Assembly: GCA_027491435.1 (NCBI GenBank)
Contig: JAOZFG010000005.1
Span: 1-41,394 of the forward strand
Direction: 5' to 3'
Length of the DNA stretch: 41,394 bases
Origin: Thermoproteota archaeon
GTDB taxonomy: Archaea; Korarchaeota; Korarchaeia; Korarchaeales; Korarchaeaceae
Both the position numbers and the translations under genes were made by a program. Position 1 is the first letter of the stretch. The number at the start of each line of letters is the position of its first letter. Of the stretch, positions 32,925-40,966 are shown one piece after another. Under the pieces are notes generated by a model, which saw only the letters and a program-made list of their open reading frames with translations, was not told the origin of the DNA and ran no database searches.

Positions 32925-35126
32925 ATGAAAACGTTCTACCACCTGGAGAGCAGGGACGGGCTCATAGAGATCTGGCTTTCCGGAGGAAAGCTCATCAGAA
33001 GGAAATTCAGGCCCTACTTCTTGGTCCATAGGGATAAGGAGGGGCTAGTCAGCGGCTATCTGGATAAGGAATACGTTAAGGTTAAGGTCAGGGGCATAGA
33101 TAGGGACATGGTGAAGTTCTACTTTCTGGACGATAAGAGCAGGAAGAGGGCAGCCAAGGGATTGGAGGAAGTGTTCAACCTCGAACTTAACCCGTGGGAG
33201 CAGTTCCTCCTGGACACCGGCCTAGAACCGTTCTCTGAGGTTGACGAGGGGTTGCATGTGCTGGGGGAATCTTCCCTTGACTCCCTCACCAAGTTTTACT
33301 TCTCAGGGGTTATCTACAGCGAGGACGGATTCCCAGTAGAGGGAAAGAGCCCTGTGATTGCAATAGCCTACTCCGTTGACGATGGGCCTGTCGAGGTAAT
33401 TTACGCCAGCGACATGGACGACGGTCAGGTTCTGAAGGAGTTCGTGGAGTTAGTCAAGAGGGTTGACCCAGACGTGCTCATAGGATATGGCCACGACGCA
33501 GACGAGCTGCAGCATATGTCTGCTAGGGCTAGAGTTAACGGTCTGAGGCTCTCATTGGGCAGGGAGGGAGAAGAGCCAGTTCAGACCGGCAGGTTCTTCA
33601 GGGGGATGATCCTTGTGGAGCAGAAGATTAGGGGAAGGGCAAACATCGACATGTTCCCCATAGCTTGGAGGGACTTCCCCCAGCTTCCTACAAAGACCTG
33701 GTACGAGCTGGCTGACGAAATAGGCGTTTCTAGGCCTAAAGCTCTGATGAAGTTCAGGATCCCCGACCTCTGGAGGAGGGATAAGGATCAGTTGATAGGC
33801 TATCTGAAGGAGAAGCTACAAACTATAAAAGAAATATCGAGCAAGCTCCTTCCCAATCAGGTGGAGCTATCGAGGCTCGTGCTTAGGCCTATTCATTACC
33901 TGGTTAGGTCCCCCGTGGGGGAGATAGTGGAATCCTACGTGTTCAGAGAGGCGCACTCTAAAGGTTGGGCTATCCCGGGGAAGAGCCCAGGAGGAGGAGG
34001 TTACGCGGGAGGTTATGTCTGGCTGAGGGCCCCCGGAATTTATGAGGGAGTTGGTTACTTGGACTTCGCCAGCATGTATCCCTCTATAATGGCTTCCCAC
34101 AACATAAGCGTGGAGACCGTCAATCCGCCAGAGGGCCTGTGCAGGGTCAAATCCCTATCAATTGAGGGGACGTCTGCTCTCGTGTGCGAAGATTACAGGG
34201 GGATACTTAGCGAGATAATAGACAGGCTCCTTAGAATGAGATCTGAGATAAAGGGGAAGATGAAGGCCCTCCCCGAGGGCTCGCCAGAGAGGAAGAGGCT
34301 CGACGCCATCCAGAGGGCTGTCAAGGTGATAACCAACGCTACCTATGGTTACCTCGGGTGGGAAGGGGCTTGCTTCAAGAACCCGGATGCGGCTAGGCTC
34401 GTGGCGGCCCTCGGCAGGTTCTACATAAAGAAGGTTAAGGAGATGGCTGAAAGCAGGGGGCTTAAGGCCATCTACATAGACACCGATGGGATACAGCTCA
34501 CAGGGGGGACCACTGAAGTTTATCAGGAGCTGGTGGACTATGTGAACGAAAGCCTGCCTTTAAGGATAGAGCTTGAGTACGTGGCTGAGAGGGCAATTTA
34601 CCTGACTAAGAAGAAGTACGCCCACCTGGTTAATGGGAGGCTCGTAGCCAAGGGGTTCGAGTTCGTGAGGAGAGACTACCCGAACATAGTGAAGGAGGCT
34701 CAGAGGAAGGTCGTAGAGATGCTCCTCATGGGGGAAGGCATCGAGAAAATTAAGAAGGTAGTGAGGAAGTACGTAAAGAGAATAGAGGAACTTAAGGTTG
34801 AGAAGGAGGATCTAATAATCATAGAAACCATAGGAAAAGAGGTAGAACGCTTTGAGAGGAGGACCAAAGGTTACTACGTAGCCAAGTGGCTTAAGGAGAG
34901 AAAGGGCATAGAGGTCCACAGGGGGCAGGTGCTGAGGATACTCATAGTGAGGGGAGGGGGGAGCGTAAATGAGAGGGCCAGGCCTGCTGAGTTCTTCTCG
35001 GTGGAAGACGTTGATAAGGAATATTACATTAGACTCCTTGAGCAAGTAATAGAGAGGACGCTAGAAGCTGCTAAGAACGTGATAAGGGAGGAGAGGAGAA
35101 CTGGGCTTGAGCAGTGGCTGGCTTAA
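32925..35126 (+). CDS. B-family DNA polymerase with intact polymerase but degenerate exonuclease motifs
   Basis: The 733-residue protein has the archaeal PolB layout. Polymerase motifs are intact: motif A D380-FASMYPSI, motif B K467 in KVITNATYGYLG, motif C YIDTD at 517-521, and KKKYAHL. The 3'-5' exonuclease motifs are not. Exo I, normally FDIE, reads FSGV (126-129); Exo II, normally NxxxFD, reads GHDADE (189-194); Exo III, normally YxxxD, reads YLKEK (293-297). It should copy DNA without proofreading, perhaps as a repair or bypass enzyme beside another replicative polymerase. This differs from inactivated archaeal PolB2 forms, whose polymerase site is also altered. Confidence 0.92.
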   Translation: MKTFYHLESRDGLIEIWLSGGKLIRRKFRPYFLVHRDKEGLVSGYLDKEYVKVKVRGIDRDMVKFYFLDDKSRKRAAKGLEEVFNLELNPWEQFLLDTGLEPFSEVDEGLHVLGESSLDSLTKFYFSGVIYSEDGFPVEGKSPVIAIAYSVDDGPVEVIYASDMDDGQVLKEFVELVKRVDPDVLIGYGHDADELQHMSARARVNGLRLSLGREGEEPVQTGRFFRGMILVEQKIRGRANIDMFPIAWRDFPQLPTKTWYELADEIGVSRPKALMKFRIPDLWRRDKDQLIGYLKEKLQTIKEISSKLLPNQVELSRLVLRPIHYLVRSPVGEIVESYVFREAHSKGWAIPGKSPGGGGYAGGYVWLRAPGIYEGVGYLDFASMYPSIMASHNISVETVNPPEGLCRVKSLSIEGTSALVCEDYRGILSEIIDRLLRMRSEIKGKMKALPEGSPERKRLDAIQRAVKVITNATYGYLGWEGACFKNPDAARLVAALGRFYIKKVKEMAESRGLKAIYIDTDGIQLTGGTTEVYQELVDYVNESLPLRIELEYVAERAIYLTKKKYAHLVNGRLVAKGFEFVRRDYPNIVKEAQRKVVEMLLMGEGIEKIKKVVRKYVKRIEELKVEKEDLIIIETIGKEVERFERRTKGYYVAKWLKERKGIEVHRGQVLRILIVRGGGSVNERARPAEFFSVEDVDKEYYIRLLEQVIERTLEAAKNVIREERRTGLEQWLA

Positions 35127-35134
35127 GAAAAAGT

Positions 35135-35476
35135 TTAGACCCTGAGGAACTTCAACGGGAGCTTGGACCCCTTCCTTCTCGTGTACGGCCTGTTTATTGG
35201 TATCCTTAACTTCCTCTCCTCCTCAGACCTGGGCCTTACTATGCCCAAGTAGACCGCGCAGCTTATGCAGTAGTACCTGGTCTCCAACCTCTTGGATATA
35301 TAGGTGCCCTGCCTCTCCAAGTCCTTACCCAATGAACCTCCTACCGGGGTCACCCACCTGGTGACCTTGACGGCCTTATCAGCTGGGACGGCCCGCCCAC
35401 ACTGGGCGCATTGGACTATCTTCTCGTGTCCGGAATCACCTAACTTCCTACCTCTGTTCTTCCTCTTTTTAGGCAT
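35135..35476 (-). CDS. rps26e: Ribosomal protein eS26
   Basis: This 113-residue basic protein of the small ribosomal subunit begins MPKKRKNRGR and has a zinc ribbon made of CAQCGRAV and YYCISCAVYLG, then the typical RIPINRPY tail region. eS26 is present in eukaryotes and in the TACK archaea, so it is a useful marker here. The end meets polB after eight bases. A TTTTTATTTC box at about 35503-35512 is 27-37 bases before the ATG. Confidence 0.95.
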   Translation of the reverse strand: MPKKRKNRGRKLGDSGHEKIVQCAQCGRAVPADKAVKVTRWVTPVGGSLGKDLERQGTYISKRLETRYYCISCAVYLGIVRPRSEEERKLRIPINRPYTRRKGSKLPLKFLRV

Positions 35477-35620
35477 GGTTTTCCCCGGGTTACCGGATCT
35501 CTTAGAAATAAAAACTTTCTGATGTTGGTTGGAACGGGCATCCAGAGGCTATTCCAGGCGAGTCGGGGATGAAGTGCGCTTATTAAGGGAAAAAGGAGTA
35601 TCAGGTCGTTAATTAAGCCT
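35477..35620. other. Intergenic region between eS26 and proS
   Basis: About 140 bases. Apart from the TATA box of eS26 (minus strand, about 35503-35512), I find no gene. A TTAATTAAG run at the end may stop the proS transcript. Confidence 0.4.
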
Positions 35621-37060
35621 TCAGTATGACCTAGCAATCCAAGCCCTGTGCTTGGCTTCCCTGCCACATACAATGCACTTCTTGCCGCTTCCCTCGTAAT
35701 AGCCCTCTTCGTAACCTAATAGGCCGTATCCAGCCTCTTCCTCCACCTCATGCCCGCACTCATCCAGCCCACACCACGGGAATGAGACCATCTTCTGTGT
35801 GACGTGTTCTTTAACCTCCTCTATCGATTCAGCGTGATATACCCTCTCATTGAAGTAATTCTCAGCCTGCTTCTTCATTGTGTCTTCTATGTCCTCAAAA
35901 AGCTTCTCCAGCTCCTCTTCAAGCTCTGACAGGTTTATCTTCACCCTCTCCCCAGTGTCCCTCCTGGCGACGGTGACGAACTGCTTCTCCGTCTCCTCCC
36001 TTCCAACCTCTATTCTGGCGGGCACTCCCTTCATCTCCCACCTGTAGAACTTGAACCCAGGCCTCTCGTCCTCGTCGTCCAGCACCACCCTGAACCTGGA
36101 GGAAAGCCTCTCGTGCAAAGACTTGGAGAACTCGTTCACCTTGTCCTCGTATCCCTTAGTCGGTATTGGCACTATGACCACCTGAATGGGCGCCAGCTTG
36201 GGGGGTATCTTGAGGCCCCTGTTGTCTCCGTGAATGGAGATCATGGCCGCCAAGGATCTCTCTGAGATCCCGAAGGAAGTGGTGTTGACGTACCTCTTCT
36301 CCCCATTCTGATCCATGTAAACTAGGTCGTAGGTCTTCGCGAATAGGTCCCCGAAGTTTATAGCGCTTCCTAGCTCCAGAGCCTTCCCGTCCGGCATTAT
36401 AGTGACTATATCGTAGTTGTACTTGGCCCCGGGGAAGGTGTCCCAAGGGGGCGTCTTAACTACTATGTAAGGCACCAGCAGCTCATCGTAGAACTTCTTG
36501 TAAATCTCAACTTCAAGATCAACCTGCTTCACCGCATCCTCGTAGGTGGCGTGGAAGGTGTGGCCCTCCTTGAAGAAGACTATCTCTCTAACCCTCAGCA
36601 TAGGCCTGGTGGCTTTGGTCTCGTACCTGTACACGGGCACTATCTGGTAAATCCTCAGGGGCAGGTCCTTGTAGCTGGTTATCCACCTCTTGAGGACCTC
36701 ATACATTATGGCCTCGCTGGTTGGCCTAAGAGCGAGCCTCTCCTGTATCTTCTTCCTTCCTAAAGCAGTTATCCAGAAGATAGAATCTTCAAAACCTTTT
36801 ATGAATCGGAACTCCCTCCCAAGGACGCTTTCTGGAACAACTCCGGGGAAGTAGACCCTCCTATGGCCGGTCTCCCTCAAGAGCCTCTCCATCACGTTCA
36901 TGATGTTCTCCATAAGTTGGTATCCGTAGGGAAGCCACACGTACATCCCCTTGACAGGGTATCTCTCGTCCAGTATCTCGGCCTTGAAGATCACCTCGTC
37001 GAACCACCTTGAAAATTCTACCTCCTTCGGAGTCACTTCAAAGGCCTTCCTTTCCGACAA
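35621..37060 (-). CDS. proS: Prolyl-tRNA synthetase, archaeal/eukaryotic type
   Basis: The 479-residue class II enzyme shows KGMYVWLPYGYQLMENIMN, LRPTSEAIMYEVLKRWI (motif 2 region), KATRPMLRVREIVFFKEGHTFHA, and GDNRGLKIPPKLAPIQVVIV. The C-terminal zinc-like region has PWCGLDECG and KKCIVCGREA, and the chain ends in Tyr, as is usual for the archaeal/eukaryotic form. It starts with TTG; GAGGTGAT six bases before it supports this. A TTTTTAAG box lies near 37095-37105. Confidence 0.95.
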   Translation of the reverse strand: MSERKAFEVTPKEVEFSRWFDEVIFKAEILDERYPVKGMYVWLPYGYQLMENIMNVMERLLRETGHRRVYFPGVVPESVLGREFRFIKGFEDSIFWITALGRKKIQERLALRPTSEAIMYEVLKRWITSYKDLPLRIYQIVPVYRYETKATRPMLRVREIVFFKEGHTFHATYEDAVKQVDLEVEIYKKFYDELLVPYIVVKTPPWDTFPGAKYNYDIVTIMPDGKALELGSAINFGDLFAKTYDLVYMDQNGEKRYVNTTSFGISERSLAAMISIHGDNRGLKIPPKLAPIQVVIVPIPTKGYEDKVNEFSKSLHERLSSRFRVVLDDEDERPGFKFYRWEMKGVPARIEVGREETEKQFVTVARRDTGERVKINLSELEEELEKLFEDIEDTMKKQAENYFNERVYHAESIEEVKEHVTQKMVSFPWCGLDECGHEVEEEAGYGLLGYEEGYYEGSGKKCIVCGREAKHRAWIARSY

Positions 37061-37134
37061 GCTATCACCTCAACCTCGACCTATTGTCGCCCCAACTTTT
37101 TAAGTTCTCTTTACCCCAAGGACGCAGCCCTCAG

Positions 37135-37827
37135 TTATCCTGTAAAGGTCCAGGATTCACTGCCTAACCTGTGGATTGCCTTGTAAAAGCTGTACCTCAT
37201 CCCGGGGTTTTCCTTCTCGAGCTCCCAGGCTTTAAGCAGGAAAGTGTCCACAGAGTACTCAGGAACTAGCTCCTTCTCGTAGTTTTTCACAGATAGGTGT
37301 AGGGAGAGTATCTCATCCATGGGTATCTCTGAGAAGGGGGCTACCGCCTTAGTTTCTTTCAAGCTGAGGTAGAGCCTCCCGTTTAACACCAGAATTGAGG
37401 GTCCCAGAAATATGGACCTTAGGTACAGGGCAACCACGTCATCTAAGAGGAGAGGTATCACCGCCTTCTCATACCTGAAGCTCCTTAACGCCTTGATCAG
37501 CCTATCCCACCTGTTCTCGGGACACTTTATCGACTCAGACAGGTTTAGGGGCCCTTCACATCCTTCGAACCTTACCTCCACGTCGAAGTTAGACTCTATC
37601 TCCAGAAACATGTCAGCTAACGTTGACTCGTAGGGCCAGCCCAGGCTAAGGTAGGTTAGACTGTCCACCCTCTCCAGTAACCTGTACTTGCTGATGGTCC
37701 TCCTTATCTTAGTCATCAAAGATTTCCTTAAGCAATCAGCGCAGAGGGCCTCCCCGGAATACTTCCTTATGACTAGGGCCTCCCTACCACATCTGCTACA
37801 TTTATAGCTCTGACTCATCACAAGCAT
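37135..37827 (-). CDS. Ncs6/TtuA-family paralogue that has lost its PP-loop
   Basis: The 230-residue protein has the N-terminal zinc knuckle of tRNA 2-thiolation enzymes (CSRCGREALVIRKYSGEALC...C at 10-32), then KIRRTISKYRLL, which in those enzymes leads into the ATP-binding SGGKDS loop. Here that loop reads SLGWPYEST (61-69), without the Gly-Gly-Lys-Asp. LLLDDVVALYLRSIFLG stands at the place of GHNLDDEAQ, and NPGMRYSFYKAIHRLG at the usual PGT-x-FS helix. The C-terminal zinc finger is absent. Eukaryotes have a similar inactive partner, Ncs2/Ctu2. A role as structural partner in tRNA thiolation is inference. Confidence 0.75.
   Translation of the reverse strand: MLVMSQSYKCSRCGREALVIRKYSGEALCADCLRKSLMTKIRRTISKYRLLERVDSLTYLSLGWPYESTLADMFLEIESNFDVEVRFEGCEGPLNLSESIKCPENRWDRLIKALRSFRYEKAVIPLLLDDVVALYLRSIFLGPSILVLNGRLYLSLKETKAVAPFSEIPMDEILSLHLSVKNYEKELVPEYSVDTFLLKAWELEKENPGMRYSFYKAIHRLGSESWTFTG
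37799..37807 (+). promoter_or_regulatory. TATA box of the nucleotidyltransferase gene at 37830
   Basis: CATTTATAG (TTTATA at 37801-37806) lies 23-31 bases before the ATG at 37830. It is inside the 5' end of the divergent Ncs6-like gene, whose ATG is only two bases away from that of its neighbour. Confidence 0.5.
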
Positions 37828-37829
37828 GG

Positions 37830-38543
37830 ATGGATCACCAATTGATAGGCATTTCCCCCGAGAGGGAGGTTATCTACAACAAAGAGAGGTGGAGAATACT
37901 CTCAGTTAAGAGGGACAGAGCTAGGGCATTACTGGAGCATTTGGCCTCCCACGGGATAATAGGCTTCATTTACGGTAGCGTGGCCAGGGGAGACGTTAGG
38001 GAAAAGAGCGACGTAGACGTTATTGTACTAAACCCTCCAACCCCCCTATCTCTGATAGATGAGGTGCTATCGCGATTCGAGCAACCTGTGAGGAGAGAGA
38101 TAGTACAGGCCACTCCCAGGAGCACGCCCAAGTATTACCTTCACCTCAGTCAAGAGACAGTAGTGTCCCTGCCAGTGGGCAGGCTCGGCGAAAGGGAATC
38201 TGACTTTTACAGGTTCGGAGGTATGCTTGACCTAGAAGGTGTGTTGGAAGGTAAGAGGGTCCCAGGAGTCAACAAAGAGCTCAGGCTAATTTACCCTACT
38301 GAAAGAGGTCATCTCGAGTACTCGGTGCCCGGGAACGAGGAGCTAGTGGCCAAGGTGCTTAAGGTGGCTAAGGGAATAGTTGAGGAGAGGGTGAGGGTTC
38401 TCACCAAGAGGAGGATTGTTGGCACAACTGGCCTTTACGTGGACTACGTGCTTCAGATCGACGAGTGCGTAGAGGACGCCATAAGGAGGATAGCCTACAT
38501 GAAAAAGGGGTTCAGGGAAAAAGTCAAGGAGCTTATAAGCTAG
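37830..38543 (+). CDS. Predicted archaeal nucleotidyltransferase
   Basis: The 237-residue protein has the signature FIYGSVARGDVREKSDVDVIVL (GS...DxD, about 48-68), as in MNT proteins, but is longer. The rest has conserved-looking stretches LGERESDFYRFGGMLDL, GKRVPGVNKELRLIYPTERG and GTTGLYVDYVLQIDECVEDAI. It fits an archaeal family of predicted nucleotidyltransferases of unknown substrate. It diverges from the Ncs6-like gene with two bases between the starts, and its end overlaps pelA by four bases on the opposite strand. Confidence 0.8.
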   Translation: MDHQLIGISPEREVIYNKERWRILSVKRDRARALLEHLASHGIIGFIYGSVARGDVREKSDVDVIVLNPPTPLSLIDEVLSRFEQPVRREIVQATPRSTPKYYLHLSQETVVSLPVGRLGERESDFYRFGGMLDLEGVLEGKRVPGVNKELRLIYPTERGHLEYSVPGNEELVAKVLKVAKGIVEERVRVLTKRRIVGTTGLYVDYVLQIDECVEDAIRRIAYMKKGFREKVKELIS

Positions 38544-39625
38544 AGCTCCAAGCTGTACCTCAGTATTGCAGCTATTCCCCCTATGGACTCGAGCTTCTCC
38601 CCGGGCTCGCTCCTCGAATCCACTATGTGAAATTCAGACCTGGTTTTCTCAGCCATCTCAAGTATGGAGAGGATCCTATCCCTGGTCTCCTGATTGAAAA
38701 GCAAGGAACTGCAGACAAGCACCTTCTCAGCGGCTCCCATGTTGACCGCCTGCTCGACCTCGTTAAGCCCGTAGGTGACCAGCTTGGAACCCTTAGCTAA
38801 CAGCTCGAAGACCTCATCTACCAGCTTCATGTGTTTAGTCAGGTCCAGGTCCTTGACAGCCTTGTCAACCTCTCCCCTTTTGACCAGCTCAACAACGCCG
38901 CTCATGGTGGCGTTTGAGGTTGTGGTCACCCTAATGCTCTTGGTGAGTTCTGAGTGCCTCTCCTGGACGTACTTGTAGAACTTGTCTTTCATGAAGCCAG
39001 GCCCCCCCACTATGACCACTTGAGCCCCAGACCTTCCCTTCAGGTCCTCTAGCGTCTTTGCTAGGTCGGAGAAGTACCTCCTCTCCTCACCCTCCCTGTC
39101 ACTCCTCTCCGCCCTCTTTGATGAGAGGCCTGACCTTATGTACATGACCTCGGAGAGGTTGTAATTGTCCAGCTCAGCGACGGTTGCGCCCTCGTCGTCC
39201 ATGGAGACCAGTATCGCCTTGGCCTTTGTTGAGGACTCCACAGCCCTCCTTATTATCTCAAGGTGGGACCTCCTCCAGTTCTTCTTCCAGATCTTGACGG
39301 TGGAGCCTACGTCCACGTTAAGGGTGTGGTGTTGTCCCTGTATGCCGAACTTCTCAGGCCCTATCCTAACCACCCCGGTCAACCTCAGCCTAGAGGAGTA
39401 CTCGTCCAGCTTGACCTTCTCGACTTCGACTGTCAGAGTCATGGGCAGCCTTTCTCCGCTGTCAGCTCTGCCCCCTTCCCTCTTCACCCTCCTGGTGGTC
39501 CTCATGGTTACCCAGTCTCCAGGCTCGATTATAGAGAGGAGCCAGTAGAGGTCCTCCAGCCTCTCAACTTTTAGGGCTATGAACCCCTTCTTGACGTCTT
39601 CCTCAATTACCCTCGTGGGGTTCAC
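38540..39625 (-). CDS. pelA: Pelota, ribosome rescue factor
   Basis: The 361-residue protein resembles release factor 1 without its GGQ loop. It has the Sm-like N-terminal domain (FIALKVERLEDLYWLLSIIEPGD), the central domain (KAKAILVSMDDEGATVAELD, VVIVGGPGFMKDKFYKYV) and a C-terminal domain with KLVTYGLNEVEQAVNMGAAEKVLV. With aRF1-type partners and ABCE1 it frees stalled ribosomes. The GTG start overlaps the TGA of dnaG in a GTGA, so the two are translated together. Confidence 0.95.
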   Translation of the reverse strand: MNPTRVIEEDVKKGFIALKVERLEDLYWLLSIIEPGDWVTMRTTRRVKREGGRADSGERLPMTLTVEVEKVKLDEYSSRLRLTGVVRIGPEKFGIQGQHHTLNVDVGSTVKIWKKNWRRSHLEIIRRAVESSTKAKAILVSMDDEGATVAELDNYNLSEVMYIRSGLSSKRAERSDREGEERRYFSDLAKTLEDLKGRSGAQVVIVGGPGFMKDKFYKYVQERHSELTKSIRVTTTSNATMSGVVELVKRGEVDKAVKDLDLTKHMKLVDEVFELLAKGSKLVTYGLNEVEQAVNMGAAEKVLVCSSLLFNQETRDRILSILEMAEKTRSEFHIVDSRSEPGEKLESIGGIAAILRYSLEL

Positions 39626-40827
39626 CCCACAGTCAGGACTGTAAGGCCTACAGGCTTCTTGACCACCTCGTGTTCCTTATTCGCTATTATCACCTTGACG
39701 CCTATCTCGTAAGCCTTCTCAACTATCCTCTGGGTGACTATCTTATCATAGACTATGTACCTCACCTGACCCTTCAGCTTGTCCAACACGTCGTAAAGTT
39801 CCCTAGTAGGCACCTCCTTAACGAGCTTTAGGTTCTCGTCCAACAGAAGGACTTTATCAGTGCCCGCCACTTTGAGGTAGAGTTCCCTCATCTGCTCTGG
39901 TATCCTATCCAAGTTCCTGGGGACCTTCACCTCCGGAAGGACCTGAATCCTCTCCTCCTGGTGCTTCTTGGGCGAATAGGAGATTCCCATGGATTTCCTA
40001 ACTTCATCGGCTGGTACGGCTGAGGATAGGGCCTTCCTTATCTCCTTGGCAGTGAGCTCCTCCACTACCTTGCCCTCTGGGGCCCTAGCAACGTAGTCTA
40101 TGTCGGTCTGCTCCAACAAGGTTCTAAGCACCAGCTCTCCTCCCCTATCGCCATCCACGAAGGCCGTTGCGTCTTTCATGGAAATTAGCTTGACCAACGT
40201 CTTCGGAACTTTTTCCACGGCCCCTCCCATGGCTATGACGTTGTTGTAACCGTACTTGAGGAGATTTAAGACGTCAGCCCTTCCTTCAACAACTATTATC
40301 TCGTCAGCCTCCTCAACGCCGCTACCAGCTGGAAGTCCCTCCTCTCCATAGAGAACTAGGTTCATCTTGGCGCTCTCCCTCTGGACGAACTCTAGCAACT
40401 TCCTGTAGGTGTCCTCCTTCTCTGCAGACCACTTCCTTAGAATCTCAACGGCCCTTCTAGCTATAGCGTTCCTCCTCTCGTCCCTATCGTCAAGTATCCT
40501 TATCAGCCTGAAGGTGGCCGTGTAAGGACCTACCCTGTCTACAGTTTCCATAGCTGCCGCCAGCAAAGCGGTCCTCACCTTGTCAAGCCCTGAGTAGAGC
40601 TCTACAACCCCTCTAGACCTTTCGGACTCCCTCTTTAGCCTTATGTTAATCCTTCCAATCTTTCCAGTGCGCTGCAGCTCTTTGAGCTCAAGTTCAGGTC
40701 CTAGTAGACCCTCAAGCTGGCCGAAAATAGCTCCTATCACGTCGCTAGGTTCCACAACTCCGTTAACGATTACCTCGAATCTAGCTATATACTTGTGGCT
40801 CATCCCATCTTTTCTAGAGTAATCCAT
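39622..40827 (-). CDS. dnaG: Archaeal DnaG (primase-like, exosome-associated)
   Basis: The 401-residue protein has a TOPRIM domain (EIIVVEGRADVLNLLKYGYN, then TAFVDGDRGGELVLRTLL). Its N-terminal part VEPSDVIGAIFGQLEGLLG is that of archaeal DnaG, which is part of the RNA-degrading exosome and may also make primers. The ATG at 40827 follows GGGAGG at an 11-13 base distance. A later ATG (residue 9, MSHKYIARF) is possible. A structured RNA lies directly upstream of the start. It is joined to pelA, giving an RNA quality-control operon. Confidence 0.94.
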   Translation of the reverse strand: MDYSRKDGMSHKYIARFEVIVNGVVEPSDVIGAIFGQLEGLLGPELELKELQRTGKIGRINIRLKRESERSRGVVELYSGLDKVRTALLAAAMETVDRVGPYTATFRLIRILDDRDERRNAIARRAVEILRKWSAEKEDTYRKLLEFVQRESAKMNLVLYGEEGLPAGSGVEEADEIIVVEGRADVLNLLKYGYNNVIAMGGAVEKVPKTLVKLISMKDATAFVDGDRGGELVLRTLLEQTDIDYVARAPEGKVVEELTAKEIRKALSSAVPADEVRKSMGISYSPKKHQEERIQVLPEVKVPRNLDRIPEQMRELYLKVAGTDKVLLLDENLKLVKEVPTRELYDVLDKLKGQVRYIVYDKIVTQRIVEKAYEIGVKVIIANKEHEVVKKPVGLTVLTVG

Positions 40828-40849
40828 ACGTTAATCATCCTCCCGGTTG

Positions 40850-40936
40850 AATTGTGCGCCCGCTAACTAATCCCCGCGGGTCATAGGTCAGCCCACGCTT
40901 TCCTCCCTACCCGCGAGGTCATGCAGTAGCGGGCGC
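40850..40936 (-). ncRNA. Candidate H/ACA box guide RNA
   Basis: On the minus strand, GCGCCCGCTA (40936-40927) pairs perfectly with TAGCGGGCGC (40865-40856), which is followed at once by ACA (40855-40853). Inside, 40918-40909 pairs with 40881-40872 over ten bases (one G-U). Between the stems are single strands CUGCAUGA and AUUAGU, like a pseudouridylation pocket. The distance from upper stem to ACA is 16 bases, as in H/ACA RNAs (14-16). The apical part may hold a kink-turn (AGG-GA...GA-CCU). A TATA box predicts transcription from the first base of the hairpin. It could instead be a structured dnaG leader. Confidence 0.55.
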
Positions 40937-40956
40937 TGGGATACGACGCATGACGC

Positions 40957-40966
40957 AAATATAAAC
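40957..40966 (-). promoter_or_regulatory. TATA box for the candidate guide RNA and dnaG
   Basis: The minus strand reads GTTTATATTT at 40966-40957, preceded by a purine-rich AGGAA that resembles a TFB recognition element. The expected start, about 25 bases downstream, is near 40936, exactly where the hairpin begins. Confidence 0.6.

Noticed and set aside
40890-40910. GGAGGAAAG on the minus strand, resembling the conserved core of RNase P RNA
   Set aside because: The other universal RNase P core sequence (ACAGAAA-like) and the P4 pairing are absent, and the RNA is far too short.
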